From Selaginella moellendorffii (taxonomy: Eukaryota > Streptophyta > Lycopodiopsida > Selaginellales > Selaginellaceae), in the NCBI RefSeq assembly GCF_000143415.4, contig NW_003314345.1, positions 260,264 through 324,263 on the forward strand: 64,000 nt of DNA, in the 5' to 3' direction. Positions 22,344 to 34,004 of this stretch are shown piece by piece. The notes below the pieces were generated by a model. The model saw only the letters and a program-made list of their open reading frames with translations, was not told where the DNA came from and did not search any database. Both the position numbers and the translations under genes were made by a program. Numbering within the stretch: position 1 is the first letter of the stretch; each line of letters starts with the position of its first letter.

Positions 22344-23111
22344 GCTCTCATGATCAAGCAGCTCTCCTGACTCATTCCAGCCCTAATGGAAAGTTACATA
22401 AATATAATGGTAAGTACATAAATATATAAATATACATAAAAAGATACATAAATTAAATGGTAATTATTGATACTTAAAGGTCTATGTGAAGCAAAAGCTC
22501 CTTAAATTTCACCCTTAACTTGCAAAAAGGGCCTAATTGGCCTAAGTATGGCCCATGTGTATGAATGAAGGCTTTAGAGACTTATTTAATTAATTTTTGG
22601 TCTGCTTAAGATAGTGGATATACCTAGAAGATGCTTAAATATTCTAGAATATTTTAATATTTAATGATTTTTATTCGTATTTATATTTATAAACATATTT
22701 ATCATTTATCAACTTTACTAAAAATTTATAGTCTAATGGTTGATATGCAATAAGATTAATTTTGTGTTTATAAATTATAAATATGCTTATAATTACTGAT
22801 CAATTGGATTAATAAATACTAAATAAGAATACTACTATAAGCATTGCTACTGCAACATGAAGTAAATTATTTAATTTGTAAGTAATAAATTATATAAAGT
22901 TTCATATTACGTCTTTATATATAAATTTTACATTTAAAAACAATAAATCGTTGGCCATGCTGCAAACATGTAAGAATGTACTCGAATATCTTTAGCATAT
23001 CTTCTTAGGCTCAAGCTAAGGGCAAGTGCAGAAGAGAGGGCAATTTGGCTAGAGATAAAGCATTTAGAGTGAGGAGGGGGGGCTTGGCTAAAGGACCAGC
23101 TGGAGGGTAAG
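22344..23111. other. AT-rich non-coding stretch
   Basis: No gene seen. The part at 22620-22960 resembles 18700-18960 in its AT-rich strings. Confidence 0.5.
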
Positions 23112-24310
23112 GAGCTAGTATGGATAAAACTGTAGAAAATAAATTAGGGAGCACAAATATGAATTCTCTATGATGCTACAGAAATAGTTTGGAAAGCATT
23201 CAAAGGGTAGTAGAGCAGAGCATGTTTATTTTTCCCAGCTCATACTCAATCATAAAATCAAGGGCCTATAGCTACTCAATCCATCAGTATTGCTTCTTGT
23301 TAAGATTTTGCTGCTTTAAAAGAAACTAAGTGGTAAATCCTCAATGTGAAATGTGCTAGAACAAGGTAGCGGCACCACTTTCCCACTGCATGCATGACCT
23401 CTCTTCTCTTCTTTCTCTTGCCTTGGTTGCTCTTGAGCTCATCCAACCTGTCAATTGCAGCTCTAGAGGACTTCTTGCAGCAGGATTGCCACCCACCAAC
23501 TCACAGCACCAAGAAGATGCTATGCACAAATCCTTCATTGAGTCCTTCCATACTTCTATCTTCTTAGCTGTGATAGGAATGACTTCTATCTCTTTCCCAT
23601 GCACTACTTTACTCTCATACGTGCTCGGGAACACCACTAGCTGGTATGGATGAAACTATAGAAAATAAATTATGGAGCACATATATGAAATCTTTATGAT
23701 GCTATAGAAATAGTTGGGAAAGCATTCAAAGGGTACTAGAGAACATACAATTCTCTATAATGCTATGGAAAACAGTTGGGAAAGCATTTGAAAGGTAGCC
23801 TTGTATGATCTGCTAACTTGGTTCTAGAATGGACAAGCCTTGCACCACTGAGTCATTTGGCTTCTCAAACTTATGGGACAATGCATCAGAGAGCATGTTC
23901 ATTTTTCCCAGCTTGTACTCGATTATAAAATCAAGGGCCTATAGCTACTTAATCCGTCAGTATTGCTTCTTATTAAGATTTTGCTGCTTTAAAAGAAACT
24001 AAGTGGTAAATCCTCAATATGGAATGTCCTAGAACAAGGTAGCGGCACCACTTTCCCATTGCATGCATGATCTCTCTTCTCTTCTTTCTCTTGCCTTGGC
24101 TGCTCTTGAGCTCATCCAACCTGTCAATTGCAGCTCTAGAGGACTTCTTGCAGCAGGATTGCCACCCACCAACTCACAGCACTAAGAAGATGCTATGCAC
24201 AGATCCTTCATTGAATCCTTCCATACTCCTATCTTCTTAGCTGTGATAGGAATGACTTCTATCTCTTTCCCATGCACTACTTTATTCTCATATGCGCTTG
24301 GGAACACCAC
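23112..24310. repeat. Imperfect tandem duplication, about 0.5-0.67 kb unit
   Basis: The stretch from about 23112 (TAGTATGGATAAAACTGTAG) recurs from about 23637 (TGGTATGGATGAAACTATAG). The part starting CATGTTTATTTTTCCC at 23221 recurs as CATGTTCATTTTTCCC at 23894, followed by more than 400 bp of near identity ending with AACACCACTAG. The second unit carries about 150 bp extra (23740-23890), which includes a third copy of an ATGCTATGGAAA-type string. Minus-strand Ty3/gypsy RNase H sequence lies in each unit. Confidence 0.85.
23221..23965 (-). pseudogene. Ty3/gypsy RNase H end fragments (two copies)
   Basis: Minus-strand reading at about 23815-23965 gives ALDFIIEYKLGKMNMLSDAL, then SHKFEKPND: the end of gypsy RNase H (compare FDFEIEYKPGKENVVADALS). 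Just before it, three expected Trp codons are TGA or TAG. The copy at 23221-23300 shows the same pattern (LDFMIEYELGKINM). Both are parts of the tandem duplication and not functional. Confidence 0.7.
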
Positions 24311-25734
24311 TAGTCTGCAACTGTTTGCAATGCATACCAAGATTCTCAAACCCAACTTGCCTAAGAAGGTGATGAACTTTTTCTCTCACAAGAACTTGCT
24401 CTTGCCACTCTAACTCACTAGAGAACTCTTTTAGGACTTCCAAAATGCTTAGAATCACTATGTTTCCACAGCCAATCACAAATAGCTCTATAATTCCCTC
24501 CTTGCAACTCTAGAAAGATGGGATGAGCTCAGAATCCTCTCCAAACACTCAGTTCTACTACAAGCTTGGGAACACCACTAATCTGTAGCCATTTGCAAAT
24601 TATAAAGAGATTCTTCTCAAAAAACGCTTTCTTCTTTCTAAAAAATATGGACCAAAGGGTTATAGTTGTCCTTAACCTAACCTCCATCACTCCAGATGAG
24701 GCTAAGATTTTTATGATGTTTATAATGCATCCATCTCCCAGAATCTTGGATTGTTGTCTTGAACTTCTGCCACCTTTATTGCTTTGCTAGTGATCATCAT
24801 AAACCCATCCAAGTTCCCTATATTGCTTCGCTCCTGATCCTCCCACTGAAATCCCAAAGATTCCTTAAATCTCACCACTTAAGATACTCATCTGCTATGT
24901 GAATCAAACCACATTTAACTATTTCCATCCAAGATTTTGCATCTTTATTATGCCTGCATTTCTTCGACCCCTGTCATCATCAAACCACACTTAACTATTT
25001 CCATCCAAGATTTTGCATCCTTATTATGACTGCATTTCTTCAACCCTTACTGTCCATGTTTACTATGTGGATCAAACCACACTCAACTGTTTCCATCCAG
25101 ATTTTGCATCCTTATTATGCCTGCATTTCTTTGACCTTGTTTTCGATATTTCTTGCTATCACAACTTCCTCAACATCTTTTGGCTATTTTTCAGCTGCCA
25201 GGACTTCCTCCTCTGTTAATGATGCCACTAAGAAGCCTTGGTCTAGAGAATCTCAAGTCTCCTTGACCTCATTACCCTTGTTGCTTACTCCTTTTGCATG
25301 AACCTCCTCTTAACAAGGTTTCTTGATTCCTACCCCACCTTGTGATCCCTGTAATGGACTCACCTTAGTTCCATATGGTCTACCTAGAAGAGTAAGTCCT
25401 TTCACAGAGAATCTTGTTGGAAGAAGGACCCAGGAATATGGAGGCTTCAGCCTTGCCCTAGTCATATCTTACCACATCCTGTCACTGGCAGCTCCTGATC
25501 CCCACAAGACTTTTGACTTTGAAAGGCAAATTTAGCCATGTTCTACCAAGCTTTTACTCCATAAACACTTGTAATTCCTTGTTTGCCTTCCTGATGCTTG
25601 ATGTCATGAATTTTGCCATGAATAACCTTTTTCATGCATTTTCATCTCTAGGAAACACTGCCTCCTACCATTCTTTAGCCATCTTGGCCATTTCCATAGC
25701 CATGTTTTCTTCATGAATGGCCATCTCTTCTTTC
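24311..25734. other. Degraded repeat-like stretch, no gene seen
   Basis: Contains short internal repeats (for example AACCACACTTAACTATTTCC-type strings near 24906, 24985 and 25074). Nothing is recognisable as a host gene. Parts of the minus strand (about 25150-25300) read like decayed coding sequence with stops at probable Trp codons, perhaps retroelement gag. Confidence 0.5.
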
Positions 25735-25872
25735 AGCATCTCATCTCCAAGTTTGTTGGTGTCTTCCACCATCATCTCCACCTCCTGGATTCTTGAATCC
25801 ATTTTCTTGAGCTCCTATATCACGCAAGCCCCACAAGCATATGCCATCTCGAGCTTCTTTGTTGTCCTCTAA
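25735..25872 (-). pseudogene. Possible decayed coiled-coil (gag-like) coding fragment
   Basis: The minus strand reads MDSRIQEVEMMVEDTNKL and continues Glu/Met/Lys-rich, a coiled-coil-like string ending at TAG after EW. It is isolated and its family is not recognised. Gag-like origin is a guess from the neighbouring gypsy scraps. Confidence 0.3.
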
Positions 25873-25959
25873 TTGAAGGTGGTAAAGAATTTACTACCTC
25901 ATAAGCACCTCCTAGATACTTTAGCTTTGCTTCATAAAGATTCTTTGTCTCTTGGGCAT

Positions 25960-26292
25960 GCTTTTAGATTCCATGTGCCAGTGCAATGTGAGTTCCCTGG
26001 ATGGTGCTGGCAATGTGCTATGGCAGGAGGAGGTCTGCGGCAAGTTTTGGGGCGGATTGAGCAGCCCAATATGCTGAGCTTCATGGCAGCCATGAGCGCC
26101 ATAACAGGGCTAGTGATGTGCAAGGCGGGGAGATTGATCCATGAAAGTATTGTCAGGGTCGAATTGCTCAAGAGAGGCAAGTGGATCCATTTGCAGCCCC
26201 ACTGCCTCGTATCAAATATGGTGGTGAAAATTCTGCTCAATATGTATGCCAAATGTGGACAGGTACAAAGGCATCGCTATGCTTGCAACTAA
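25960..26292 (+). pseudogene. PPR-protein relic
   Basis: The plus strand reads QPNMLSFMAAMSAITGL, then GRLIHESIV and, further on, ILLNMYAKCGQVQ. This is the typical L-S-P motif string of plant PLS-class PPR proteins. No upstream or downstream PPR repeats are in frame, so it is a gene relic in repeat-rich DNA. Confidence 0.7.
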
Positions 26293-27306
26293 TCATCCTC
26301 AAGATCTCAATGAAGCTATGCACAGGCGGGTCACTTTTCTATTTAGTTGTGTTAGCGAGTTTCATCCGCCAGAACACCGGGGAATTTGGAAGATATCATA
26401 TGACAAATTATATTTATCAAAATAGCTTTTATTAAAGTGTGTTAACAGATACAAAAGTAGTTCTTTACTTCAAGAGACAGTGCCAGTTTCCGAGGAAGAC
26501 ATCATCGAAGGCAGGTGCGTGGCAGCTTTAGATTTGTGTTTTAGTTTGTGTTACTAATACCGGAATCCACATACGAAGTCGTTCAATTTGTCCAAAGGTA
26601 AATCACATAGCGTTTTTTCAAAGCACTTTGAGCTTAAGTTGATTCCAGTGCAGGCGCTCACATTTTGATGGGCTAAGCAAGCGATTCAATGAGGTTGTGT
26701 GTTCTTTTTACTGTCGTCCACCTTGCTGAGAAACTTTCTTCAGGCTGCCTTACGCTCTGGTGATCGGACCAAAGGATCTAGTGCCTGAAGCTGAAAAGAA
26801 ACACCTCTGTCATCTAAATGCCTTTTCAACTCTTTCTTTTGTTGCAGAAAGTGACGGCAGTCGCAGCTTGATTAGTTGTCCGGTTTTGACGTGGTAATAT
26901 AGGCTGTTAAGGGTAACACTTGAGCTAAGTGTTGGTACAGCACGGTTTTTTGAAGGAAGAAAATGGGAGCTGAGCGTTCTAAGCCCGAGTGTCCACAAGG
27001 CTGTCAACGATTTGGGGATCACTTCTTTTTGAACACTGTTATCCAATGTCCACACACAAGATGAAATCCTCATATATATATATATATATATATATTATGT
27101 CAGTGCTACTCACTCTCGTCTCTGCGCTCTCTTTTATGTTGCAGGCGATTAGCACCTTGAGGCGAAAGAGAGTCCAGGTCGCGACCAAGTTTGGCAGGGA
27201 ATCCGATGTGATCCAGCTGAATCATCTGGGAGACGAAATCCTGTGAAGTCCACACCCTATATAATTCCATAGGGCCAGGGATAATGCAAGACTGGAATAG
27301 GGATTA
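26293..27306. other. Intergenic stretch with a (TA)n microsatellite and a possible aldo-keto reductase exon scrap
   Basis: A (TA)n run lies at about 27072-27095. At 27145-27243 a splice-acceptor-like TTTTATGTTGCAG is followed by a reading RRKRVQVATKFGRES, which resembles the VQ(L/V)ATKFG string of plant aldo-keto reductases. It ends at TGA after about 33 codons, with no other AKR motif nearby, so it is at most a relic. The rest shows nothing. Confidence 0.35.
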
Positions 27307-30024
27307 ATGGGTCCGCCGCGCCATGGATCTGGAAAAGCGTCAGGCCTGCAGCTCCGGAGATCCAGACCGCCCGGCGATGAGCAGCGCCTTGTTCCTCAGG
27401 AGAAAGCCGCCGCATCTTCAGGGCGGAGAAAGCGGAAAGCGGCTGAAGAATCAGCGGCCGCAAGAGAAAAGAAAAGGTTGCAATCTATAGTAATCCAAAT
27501 GGTCCACGAGAAATCTCCTGGCAAGATTATGGACTTGGCCAAGAAGATGCTCGAAGGTACGGTTTGTTTTTCATTCCCAACTTCAAGATAGTTCTCACGA
27601 TACAAACAAAATTTAACAGATCCAAAACCAACGCCAACGCCAGAGACTTCTGAAGAGACTGAAGATGATCCGGGAATCGTTGAGAGAGCATTTCAAGGGG
27701 AGTATCAGACTGTGGGGGGAGTAGACAACGTTGATCTCTTGCGTCAGAAGATTGAAGAAACAGGAACATCCTGGGTTGCAAAGAATCGGATAGCACCTGT
27801 CGTTACTCTAGTGCAGTCGAGTGGCTGGGGAAAGTCGAGGACTATCTGCGAGCTTGCAAGTCGAGGTGTGTTCGTGGTTTACTGCTCCTTTGCATCTGCC
27901 ACCACTACTTACCCGCCAAGGTCTGCCATTGCGGACTTCTTCTACACAAGCGCCGTCAGGTTGCTCAGCTCGGGTTCTCGGCTTGTGTCAGAGAGCAGGT
28001 TTATGCTCTTCTGCATGCACTACTTCTCGTCGTGCATCGATGTCGCCGTGGACAAGCAGTTGGCGGCAGAGGACTTCCTGCAGGAACTAATGCTTGGAGA
28101 GGAATTCTGGCGTCTAGTGCAGGCCAAGATTGAGAGTCGACAAAAACAGTGGGAACGCCGCTATCCTGCACTTGAAAAGGTACTGCTGGAGGAGCCTAGT
28201 AGAGCGACCAATGTCTGGGGCGCATGGGAAGATCGGGTACATCGGCGAATGCGGAATACCGACAAACTGAAGCAGTTACCGGATCCTCCCAAAGGAAAAC
28301 TCAAGGTTTTGTTTGTCATGGATGAAGCTGGATGGTTTGGCAGGTGTGATGATCATCGAGCTTTTGCTGCATTTGATCCTGCAAGAAGGGCTGCCAGGCT
28401 GTTTCCAGGGACTGGAGAGGTCGTTGCCTTATATACAGACACCAACGATTTTGCTGGGAGCAATGTTGCACCTCCATGTAGGCCGCACAGCAGCGACCGA
28501 GTAGCTGCACATGGAATGGCAGTATCACATCCAGCGTACTGCTTTTTCCCGGCACACTCCCCATCAGACACAGGAACAGGTAGCCTTCCGCTTGCCAAAG
28601 TGGAAAATCTTGGTCGTCTGGTCGCTTATGGTCGGCCGCTCTGGCAAGCACTGTTAAAGGCTAACGGAGATCCTCAGGAGGTATTAACTCTGGCTGTCAA
28701 CAAGCTCCTTGGCGGCGCGAATTCGCTCAGCAAATTTGTGGACCAAGGTTTTATGTTGGAAGAGGCTCCTTTGGCCATACTTGGCTGCAGGGTGTGCCTC
28801 GACATCAACCCTCAGGCCAGAGTTGTCGCCGGCTTGGTTGCGAGGCACCTGCTTAGCGTGGTGTCTATCTCTGACGACCGGGAGCATGTTTGGACGGATT
28901 GGGCCGTCGAGCCAGTGGTTGCAGCGGCTGCAGCAATGGCTTTGCGTGCGGGGCGAAAGCGGACAGGGTGGCAATACTGTCTCGAAAAACTTGAGGACGG
29001 GCTGATGCGTGGCTGGGTTGATCGAGGTTACCGGGGCGAGCTTGTTGCACGAGTGCTGCTATTACTCGCAGTGGACAGTCTGCAGAAAGATGCATGGAGG
29101 TGCTTCACTTTTGACGAGCTATGCCGTGGCCTTTGCGGCACGTCGCTGTCGGATCTCAGAAGAGCAGAGCTGGGAGTGGAAGACGAGGAGAAGGGCCTTA
29201 AAAATGTTGGTGACGCCAAGTTTCTTTGCTTGCAGTTCAGGAAAACTGACATTCCACTGAAGGAGCTCACAGCAGAGAATCTGCTTGCATTTGGAAAGGC
29301 GGGTGTTGGCATTATTTGCAGTGGAGGCATAGACATTATCATCGTAGGCTTTTTCGGTGGTACGTTCAGCTTGGAGACGATGACCGCCATTCTGGTGAAA
29401 GTGAAGAGGACGAAGACGCTAGGCGACTTGGATTTGGCATATGCTAAATGTAGCCCGGAGTTTTCTGGGATGGTGGCTCTACTCGAGGTACCATACGTGA
29501 GCTTGCTCGTGAATGTTGCTGACAGTTCCAGTGACGAACTTGGAAACTCAGAACGACAAAGCGTCAGTTTCAAAACTGGGAAACTCGTTAAAGCGGCATT
29601 AATGAAGAAGATGCCTGCAAATGTTTCGATGGAAGTGGCACTCCAGGAAACACACCCAAATTGCGAAGGTGTTGAGCTATGGGGAAAGGAGAAAGGAATG
29701 TTGTCCAGGAGCAAAAGACGTTCCTTACGGAATGTCGAGGCATGGAAACGATATTTTACTCGGGTTGATGACGATCTCCAACACATCGTGGCTATTAAAG
29801 GTGCGTTTTGTGTTGTTTTGTTGACAGTCACATTGGTTTTTTTCGCAGGCTTGCAGGCATTCTCATCCAGGGACCAAGTGAAACCCCTGGTTGACATGTC
29901 TCTGAAATCCGCTCCAGGGATGAGGCGGTTAGAGGAGAGGAGTCAGAAGATATGTGCAGAGATGATGTTTAGCCTTGTCGGAAAGAGCAAACTGCGAAAG
30001 GAAAGGAAGTCACTACTCTGGTAA
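27307..30024 (+). CDS. P-loop NTPase with SSGxGKSR motif, Crinkler/CR-family-like
   Basis: Model: exon 1 27307-27556, intron 27557-27619 (63 nt, GT-AG, phase 1), exon 2 27620-30024; 884 aa as read. The N-terminus is basic and Ala/Arg/Lys-rich, with a possible nuclear signal (GRRKRKAAEE). A Walker A-like motif QSSGWGKSR lies at residues 149-157 (Lys155), followed by VFVVYCSFA and YPPRS. Walker B-like VLFVMDEAGW has its acidic pair at residues 318-319. This string is typical of large fungal and oomycete P-loop families including Crinkler-type (CR) effectors and their free-living eukaryote homologues; that placement is from memory. The C-terminal half is unrecognised, and no restriction-nuclease motif was identified. 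A 48-nt in-frame stretch (29801-29848) with GT...AG ends may be a second intron; as read it encodes a hydrophobic string that mimics a membrane segment. The cellular role is unknown. Confidence 0.7.
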
Positions 30025-31336
30025 GGAGTGCTTTGCATCTATATTTCTCTTGACGATATTATTTGTGCAGTGGCTGTCACAGTATATACAGCTCCAAATT
30101 CTGGAATGTCGCCGGCTTCCATCGCTGTAAACTTTTTCAAAAGGGCGCAAGAAGATCTTTTATTTGACTAATATAAAAGTTTCTTCTGGCCATGGTCGTC
30201 CATGACAAACTTGATCTCCAGTGCACCACAGCAGTGTGCCTAGAACTCACGTTCTACCGATACAACATCGAATGGAAGCTCCTCCGAAGAGGCTAAGCTA
30301 TACGTCTTCAATTTCGTTTTCTTTCGTTTCTCGACTAACAAAAGATCTCTTGAGACTAGATTTTAAATCAAAATGTAAGATAAGATGGACATAAGATGAA
30401 TGAGCACAGGCTCTTTAGTTTTATTTTCTGGATCTTATTACACGCTGAAGGTTGGTTGTTTGTAGACATGTGTAAATAACCTGGTTAAACATTTGTATGT
30501 TTGCCGTCGCGAGTGGAGTTCAAAAAAATCACCTCATGGTGTGGTGCTTATTTACTACACCATTAAAAAGTTCGCCCGCTTCGTCCAAAACGATCTATGG
30601 TTGTAGAATTAGTGAAAAAAAAAGAAAGAAAAGCGACCCAGAGATGCATGAAAATGTTACAGGCCCCTTGACCTCACCAATGGAAGAAAATACGTAAGCA
30701 TTTCGGTAAGGAGAGAGGAAGAATCTGTGAAGTAAACTCTAGGCGAGACGCAAAGCACGAAGAACACTTGAGAAAGTTCTAGGAGATCGCCTGCCCTAGC
30801 TAAATCAAAGAGGGAAGAACTCAGATTCGCCTTTTCTCAGCCAAATCGTCGCAAGCTCTCAGTGATGTCAACGTATCAGCCATCGCTTGATGCGAAGACC
30901 ACGATCATCAAACTCACAACAAGACTTGGATTGCGCTGATTTTCTGTCGAATCATCACCGTTCCTGGGCAAGAACAAGGGCACTTCCACGAGGGAGAAAA
31001 CCAAACTCGCTCCTGCCCATACCTCCTCGCCATCAAAATCATCTTTGCTGCGAGATCGCGTCACAAAAAAGGCAAAACAGGAGGCACCAATCGATCATCC
31101 CACGCCGCAAGAACAGGGCATCAGACTTAAACTAATGAGCGTAAAGGAGAGCCCTACCAGGGACGGCCGAGATTAAATCACTGCTCCAACGGCCACGATC
31201 TCTTATGGCGTTTAGCCCAGATTAACAAAGTTGAGAAGGTTTACCAGCAACGCAGTCAATGGCGCTGACTGGAAATTGAAATTTGACTGTCCAGTCAAAT
31301 AAATAGTCTGCGAGGATCCGGAGCGTGATCACGAAA
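30025..31336. other. Intergenic region; germin promoter at right end
   Basis: No gene-like ORF seen on either strand. An AAATAAATAG string near 31296-31306 is a plausible TATA element for the germin-like gene starting at 31337. Confidence 0.5.
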
Positions 31337-32020
31337 ATGGCTCGTGGAAATCTCTCCTCGCTGCCGTCACTGCTGCTTATTCTCATTTCTTCCTTGATGA
31401 TATTCTCATCCCGCGCTGCCGATCCCGATCCAGCGCAGGATTACTGCGTCGCAAACGTCGAGCTCCCGCTGCGAGTGAATGGCTTCACTTGCAAGCCCGA
31501 GGTCACTCCGCTCGATTTCGTCTCCTATCTCCTGCGAGAGCCCCCGAATCCCACCGCCCTGGAGAACAATCGACTGGGTTCCATCGTCACGCAGGTGAAC
31601 GTCCAGAGTTTCCCGGGGCTCCACACCCAGGGCCTCTCGATCCAGCGCTTCACGTACGCGCCCGGAGGCGTGATTCCTCCCCACGTCCATCCCCGGTCCT
31701 CGGAGCTGCTCTACGTCCTCCAGGGAACGGTCGTGGCGGGGTTTGTGACCACGGACAACCGGCTGTTCCAGGCGACGCTGGAGCCTGGCGACCTCTTCAT
31801 CTATCCCAGAGCTCTCATCCACTTCTCGGTGAACACGGGCGAGACGCCGGCGCTGGCGATCGCGAGCTTCAACAGCGCCAATCCGGGCACGGCGCTGCTG
31901 CCCAACGCGCTCTTCGCGTCCGTGCCCGTGCTCCCGGCCGCGGTGCTCGCCAAGACGTTTGCGTTGAGCCAGAGGGTCATGGAGAGCTTGCGGCTCGCAT
32001 TGAGGAGCATTCTAACCTAG
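31337..32020 (+). CDS. Germin-like protein (cupin)
   Basis: Secreted apoplastic cupin, 227 aa, intronless. The ATG at 31337 is chosen because the preceding in-frame codons have no ATG and the signal peptide starts there (hydrophobic LLLILISSLMIF, residues 12-23). Cys37 and Cys52 are placed as the germin disulphide pair. Cupin box 1 reads PPHVHPRSSE (His116, His118, Glu123) and box 2 PRALIHF (His162), so all four metal ligands are present. Family members bind Mn and act as oxalate oxidase, superoxide dismutase or storage/defence proteins; the activity cannot be assigned from sequence. The C-terminal part (ALPNALFASVPVL... motif, then AKTF) is of normal germin type. Its 3' end is partly duplicated at about 34005-34115. 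Confidence 0.95.
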   Translation: MARGNLSSLPSLLLILISSLMIFSSRAADPDPAQDYCVANVELPLRVNGFTCKPEVTPLDFVSYLLREPPNPTALENNRLGSIVTQVNVQSFPGLHTQGLSIQRFTYAPGGVIPPHVHPRSSELLYVLQGTVVAGFVTTDNRLFQATLEPGDLFIYPRALIHFSVNTGETPALAIASFNSANPGTALLPNALFASVPVLPAAVLAKTFALSQRVMESLRLALRSILT

Positions 32021-32400
32021 CTAGTAGCAGTAGCAGTAGTGATCTATCGATTCTCTGTCGCGATTATCTATATCCATCCTCCCATCGATCGATCGATCCA
32101 TTCGTGCTTTGAATTTAAATTTGAAAGGTCTTTTCCTAATAGAATACCCTATAAAATCTTGCAAACAACTTTAAATTGAGGTTTAGAAAAGGCTGGCGGA
32201 TAGGTCGCGCTTCTTCGAAAGATGGCTGCCCAAGCTTCTCTCCCTCGCCAATGTTTTGTCTCGCAGGACAATCCGTGTGATCAGGGAATATCTATCCTCA
32301 TCAGAGGACGTCGAAGATGACATAGTCCACATCGAAGTGACGAACAACGAGGGAGCGTTGGAGGGCACTGTTCAAGTCAGTCGCTGACAAGGCGTTTGAG

Positions 32401-33968
32401 GTGCTTGAGGCGGCAATGGCGCGTGAGCGTGAGCGTGAGGCGGAGGCGGCAGCAATAATCAGTAAGTTCCTCTTCTTGCTTGTGTATTTCGGTCTCATGT
32501 CGATTCTTCCGCGTGAGCAAAGCTCGTACTTGGACTTGGAAAATGCGCATCAGAATGATGGGCGGATTGTGACAGTCCAGCACGCCATCTCTGGGAGCAC
32601 GAAGCGATACTCAGTGGGGCCGGTTGCTGAAATGTTTGCAAGGAACGTCCAAAAGCTCCTCACGAACCTACGGGCCGACATCGAGCGCCACCCTAACCGC
32701 TGGCAAATCCGCCAGTGCGTTCGGGAGCCGGATGACTCCTGCAATGATCTCGGCAAGGTCTACCAGCATGCAGCACGACTGGTAGTCGGCCACTGTACCA
32801 CGCAAAATGTTGACATACACAACTTCACAAAGTGCTGCCAGTTCCAGAGGAACAGACTAAGCAAGATCAGCGGCAGGCGACAGCACCTTACTTGACTTGG
32901 CTATTGGCATCGTCCATCCGGCCATGGTGGTATCGACTAATGCTTACGAGTGGTGCGACATCTACGTGGAGTTCATAAACGACGAATCCAAGCTTGCTGA
33001 GGGGTGTGGCCAGGTTCTGGACAGGGCGGAGAAGCGCCGGAAAGATGCTTGCGCAAAGAAGAAGGTGGCGTTGGGTGGTGTGTCTACAGGCAAAGATCTA
33101 TTACCTATGGTCGTATTCACAGACGCTGGAGCCTTCCCACTCATACAAGGAGAAGTATGTCGTGCGGTCTGATTCAGGCGAGATATGGGAGCGAGAGCTC
33201 GTCCACACGTACATGGACTTCCTCTTCCGCGGGGGCTGCTATTTGGTTCGGTTGGATGGCAGCAAGCAGCAAGTGGTGCTCAAGCGAGGCCCCATGCAGT
33301 CGGTCAAGTGTGCAGCTGAAGGATTTGGTCTTCCAATTGAGCTCTTCAGCCAGGTTGAGAATGAGATCCGCGTTCGGGAGATTCTGGCTGCCAGTGGATG
33401 CAAGATCAGGATCCCCGAGATTCTGTGGTCGGGCACGGCTTTACACCCGTTTGGCTGGAGAAACTGCCCGATCGTGCTCGTGAATTACGTTGGTGAATCG
33501 CTACACAGCAAGACGCTTCCTATCCGAGACGCCGCCAAGATGGGAGCTAGCCTGCTGGAGACGGTGCTGGAGCTGCACAAGCGGGGGATAATCCATAGAA
33601 ACATCAGCCCCAGGAACGTTGCTTACCGCGAGCAAGGAGTTGGTTTGGAGAGGTTCCACCTTCTCGACTTTGGGATTGCCGCGATTTCCTCGGACAATGG
33701 TGGTAGCGTGGGAAGCAGCTCTGTCAAGGACCTGGAGTTTCGCTCCATGAACTCGGTGTTGGGCAACAGCGTTGACGCTTCAGCGGATCTCGAGGGTATT
33801 CTGTATACGATGGTAAAGGTGGCCGGGATGGATCTACCGTGGTCGACTGCTGCGCAGGAGGAGGACGAGGACTTGGTGGTTACCATCCGGCGCCAAGTGT
33901 TGGACCAGGGCTTCCTTGCGGAGTTCAAGGACGCCCTGATGTTCCTTGACCTTCGTTTCACCATATGA
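32401..33968 (+). CDS. Protein-kinase-like gene, probably catalytically impaired; model incomplete
   Basis: The C-terminal part (33123-33968) reads as a kinase fold: VVLKRG (beta-3 Lys), ENEIRVREIL (alpha-C Glu), GIIHRNISPRNVAY as catalytic loop, and LLDFGIA as the metal-binding DFG. The catalytic Asp of HRD is Asn. An upstream open stretch (32897-33079) joins in phase through a 43-nt GT-AG intron at 33080-33122. Further 5', the stretch 32401-32895 is open in another frame and may be an earlier exon, but I could not fix the junction or the start codon. The loop wording (HRxISPxN) resembles FunK1-type and Crinkler-associated kinases more than ordinary plant kinases. It may be a pseudogene. It lies 2.4 kb from the P-loop gene end, with the germin gene between. 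Confidence 0.55.
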
Positions 33969-34004
33969 TCATTTCCATTGTCTAGCCTCTAAATCTCCCG
34001 GCTC

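Noticed and set aside
29028-29897. 289-codon minus-strand ORF
   Set aside because: Shadow of the P-loop NTPase gene; no family similarity and no independent signals.
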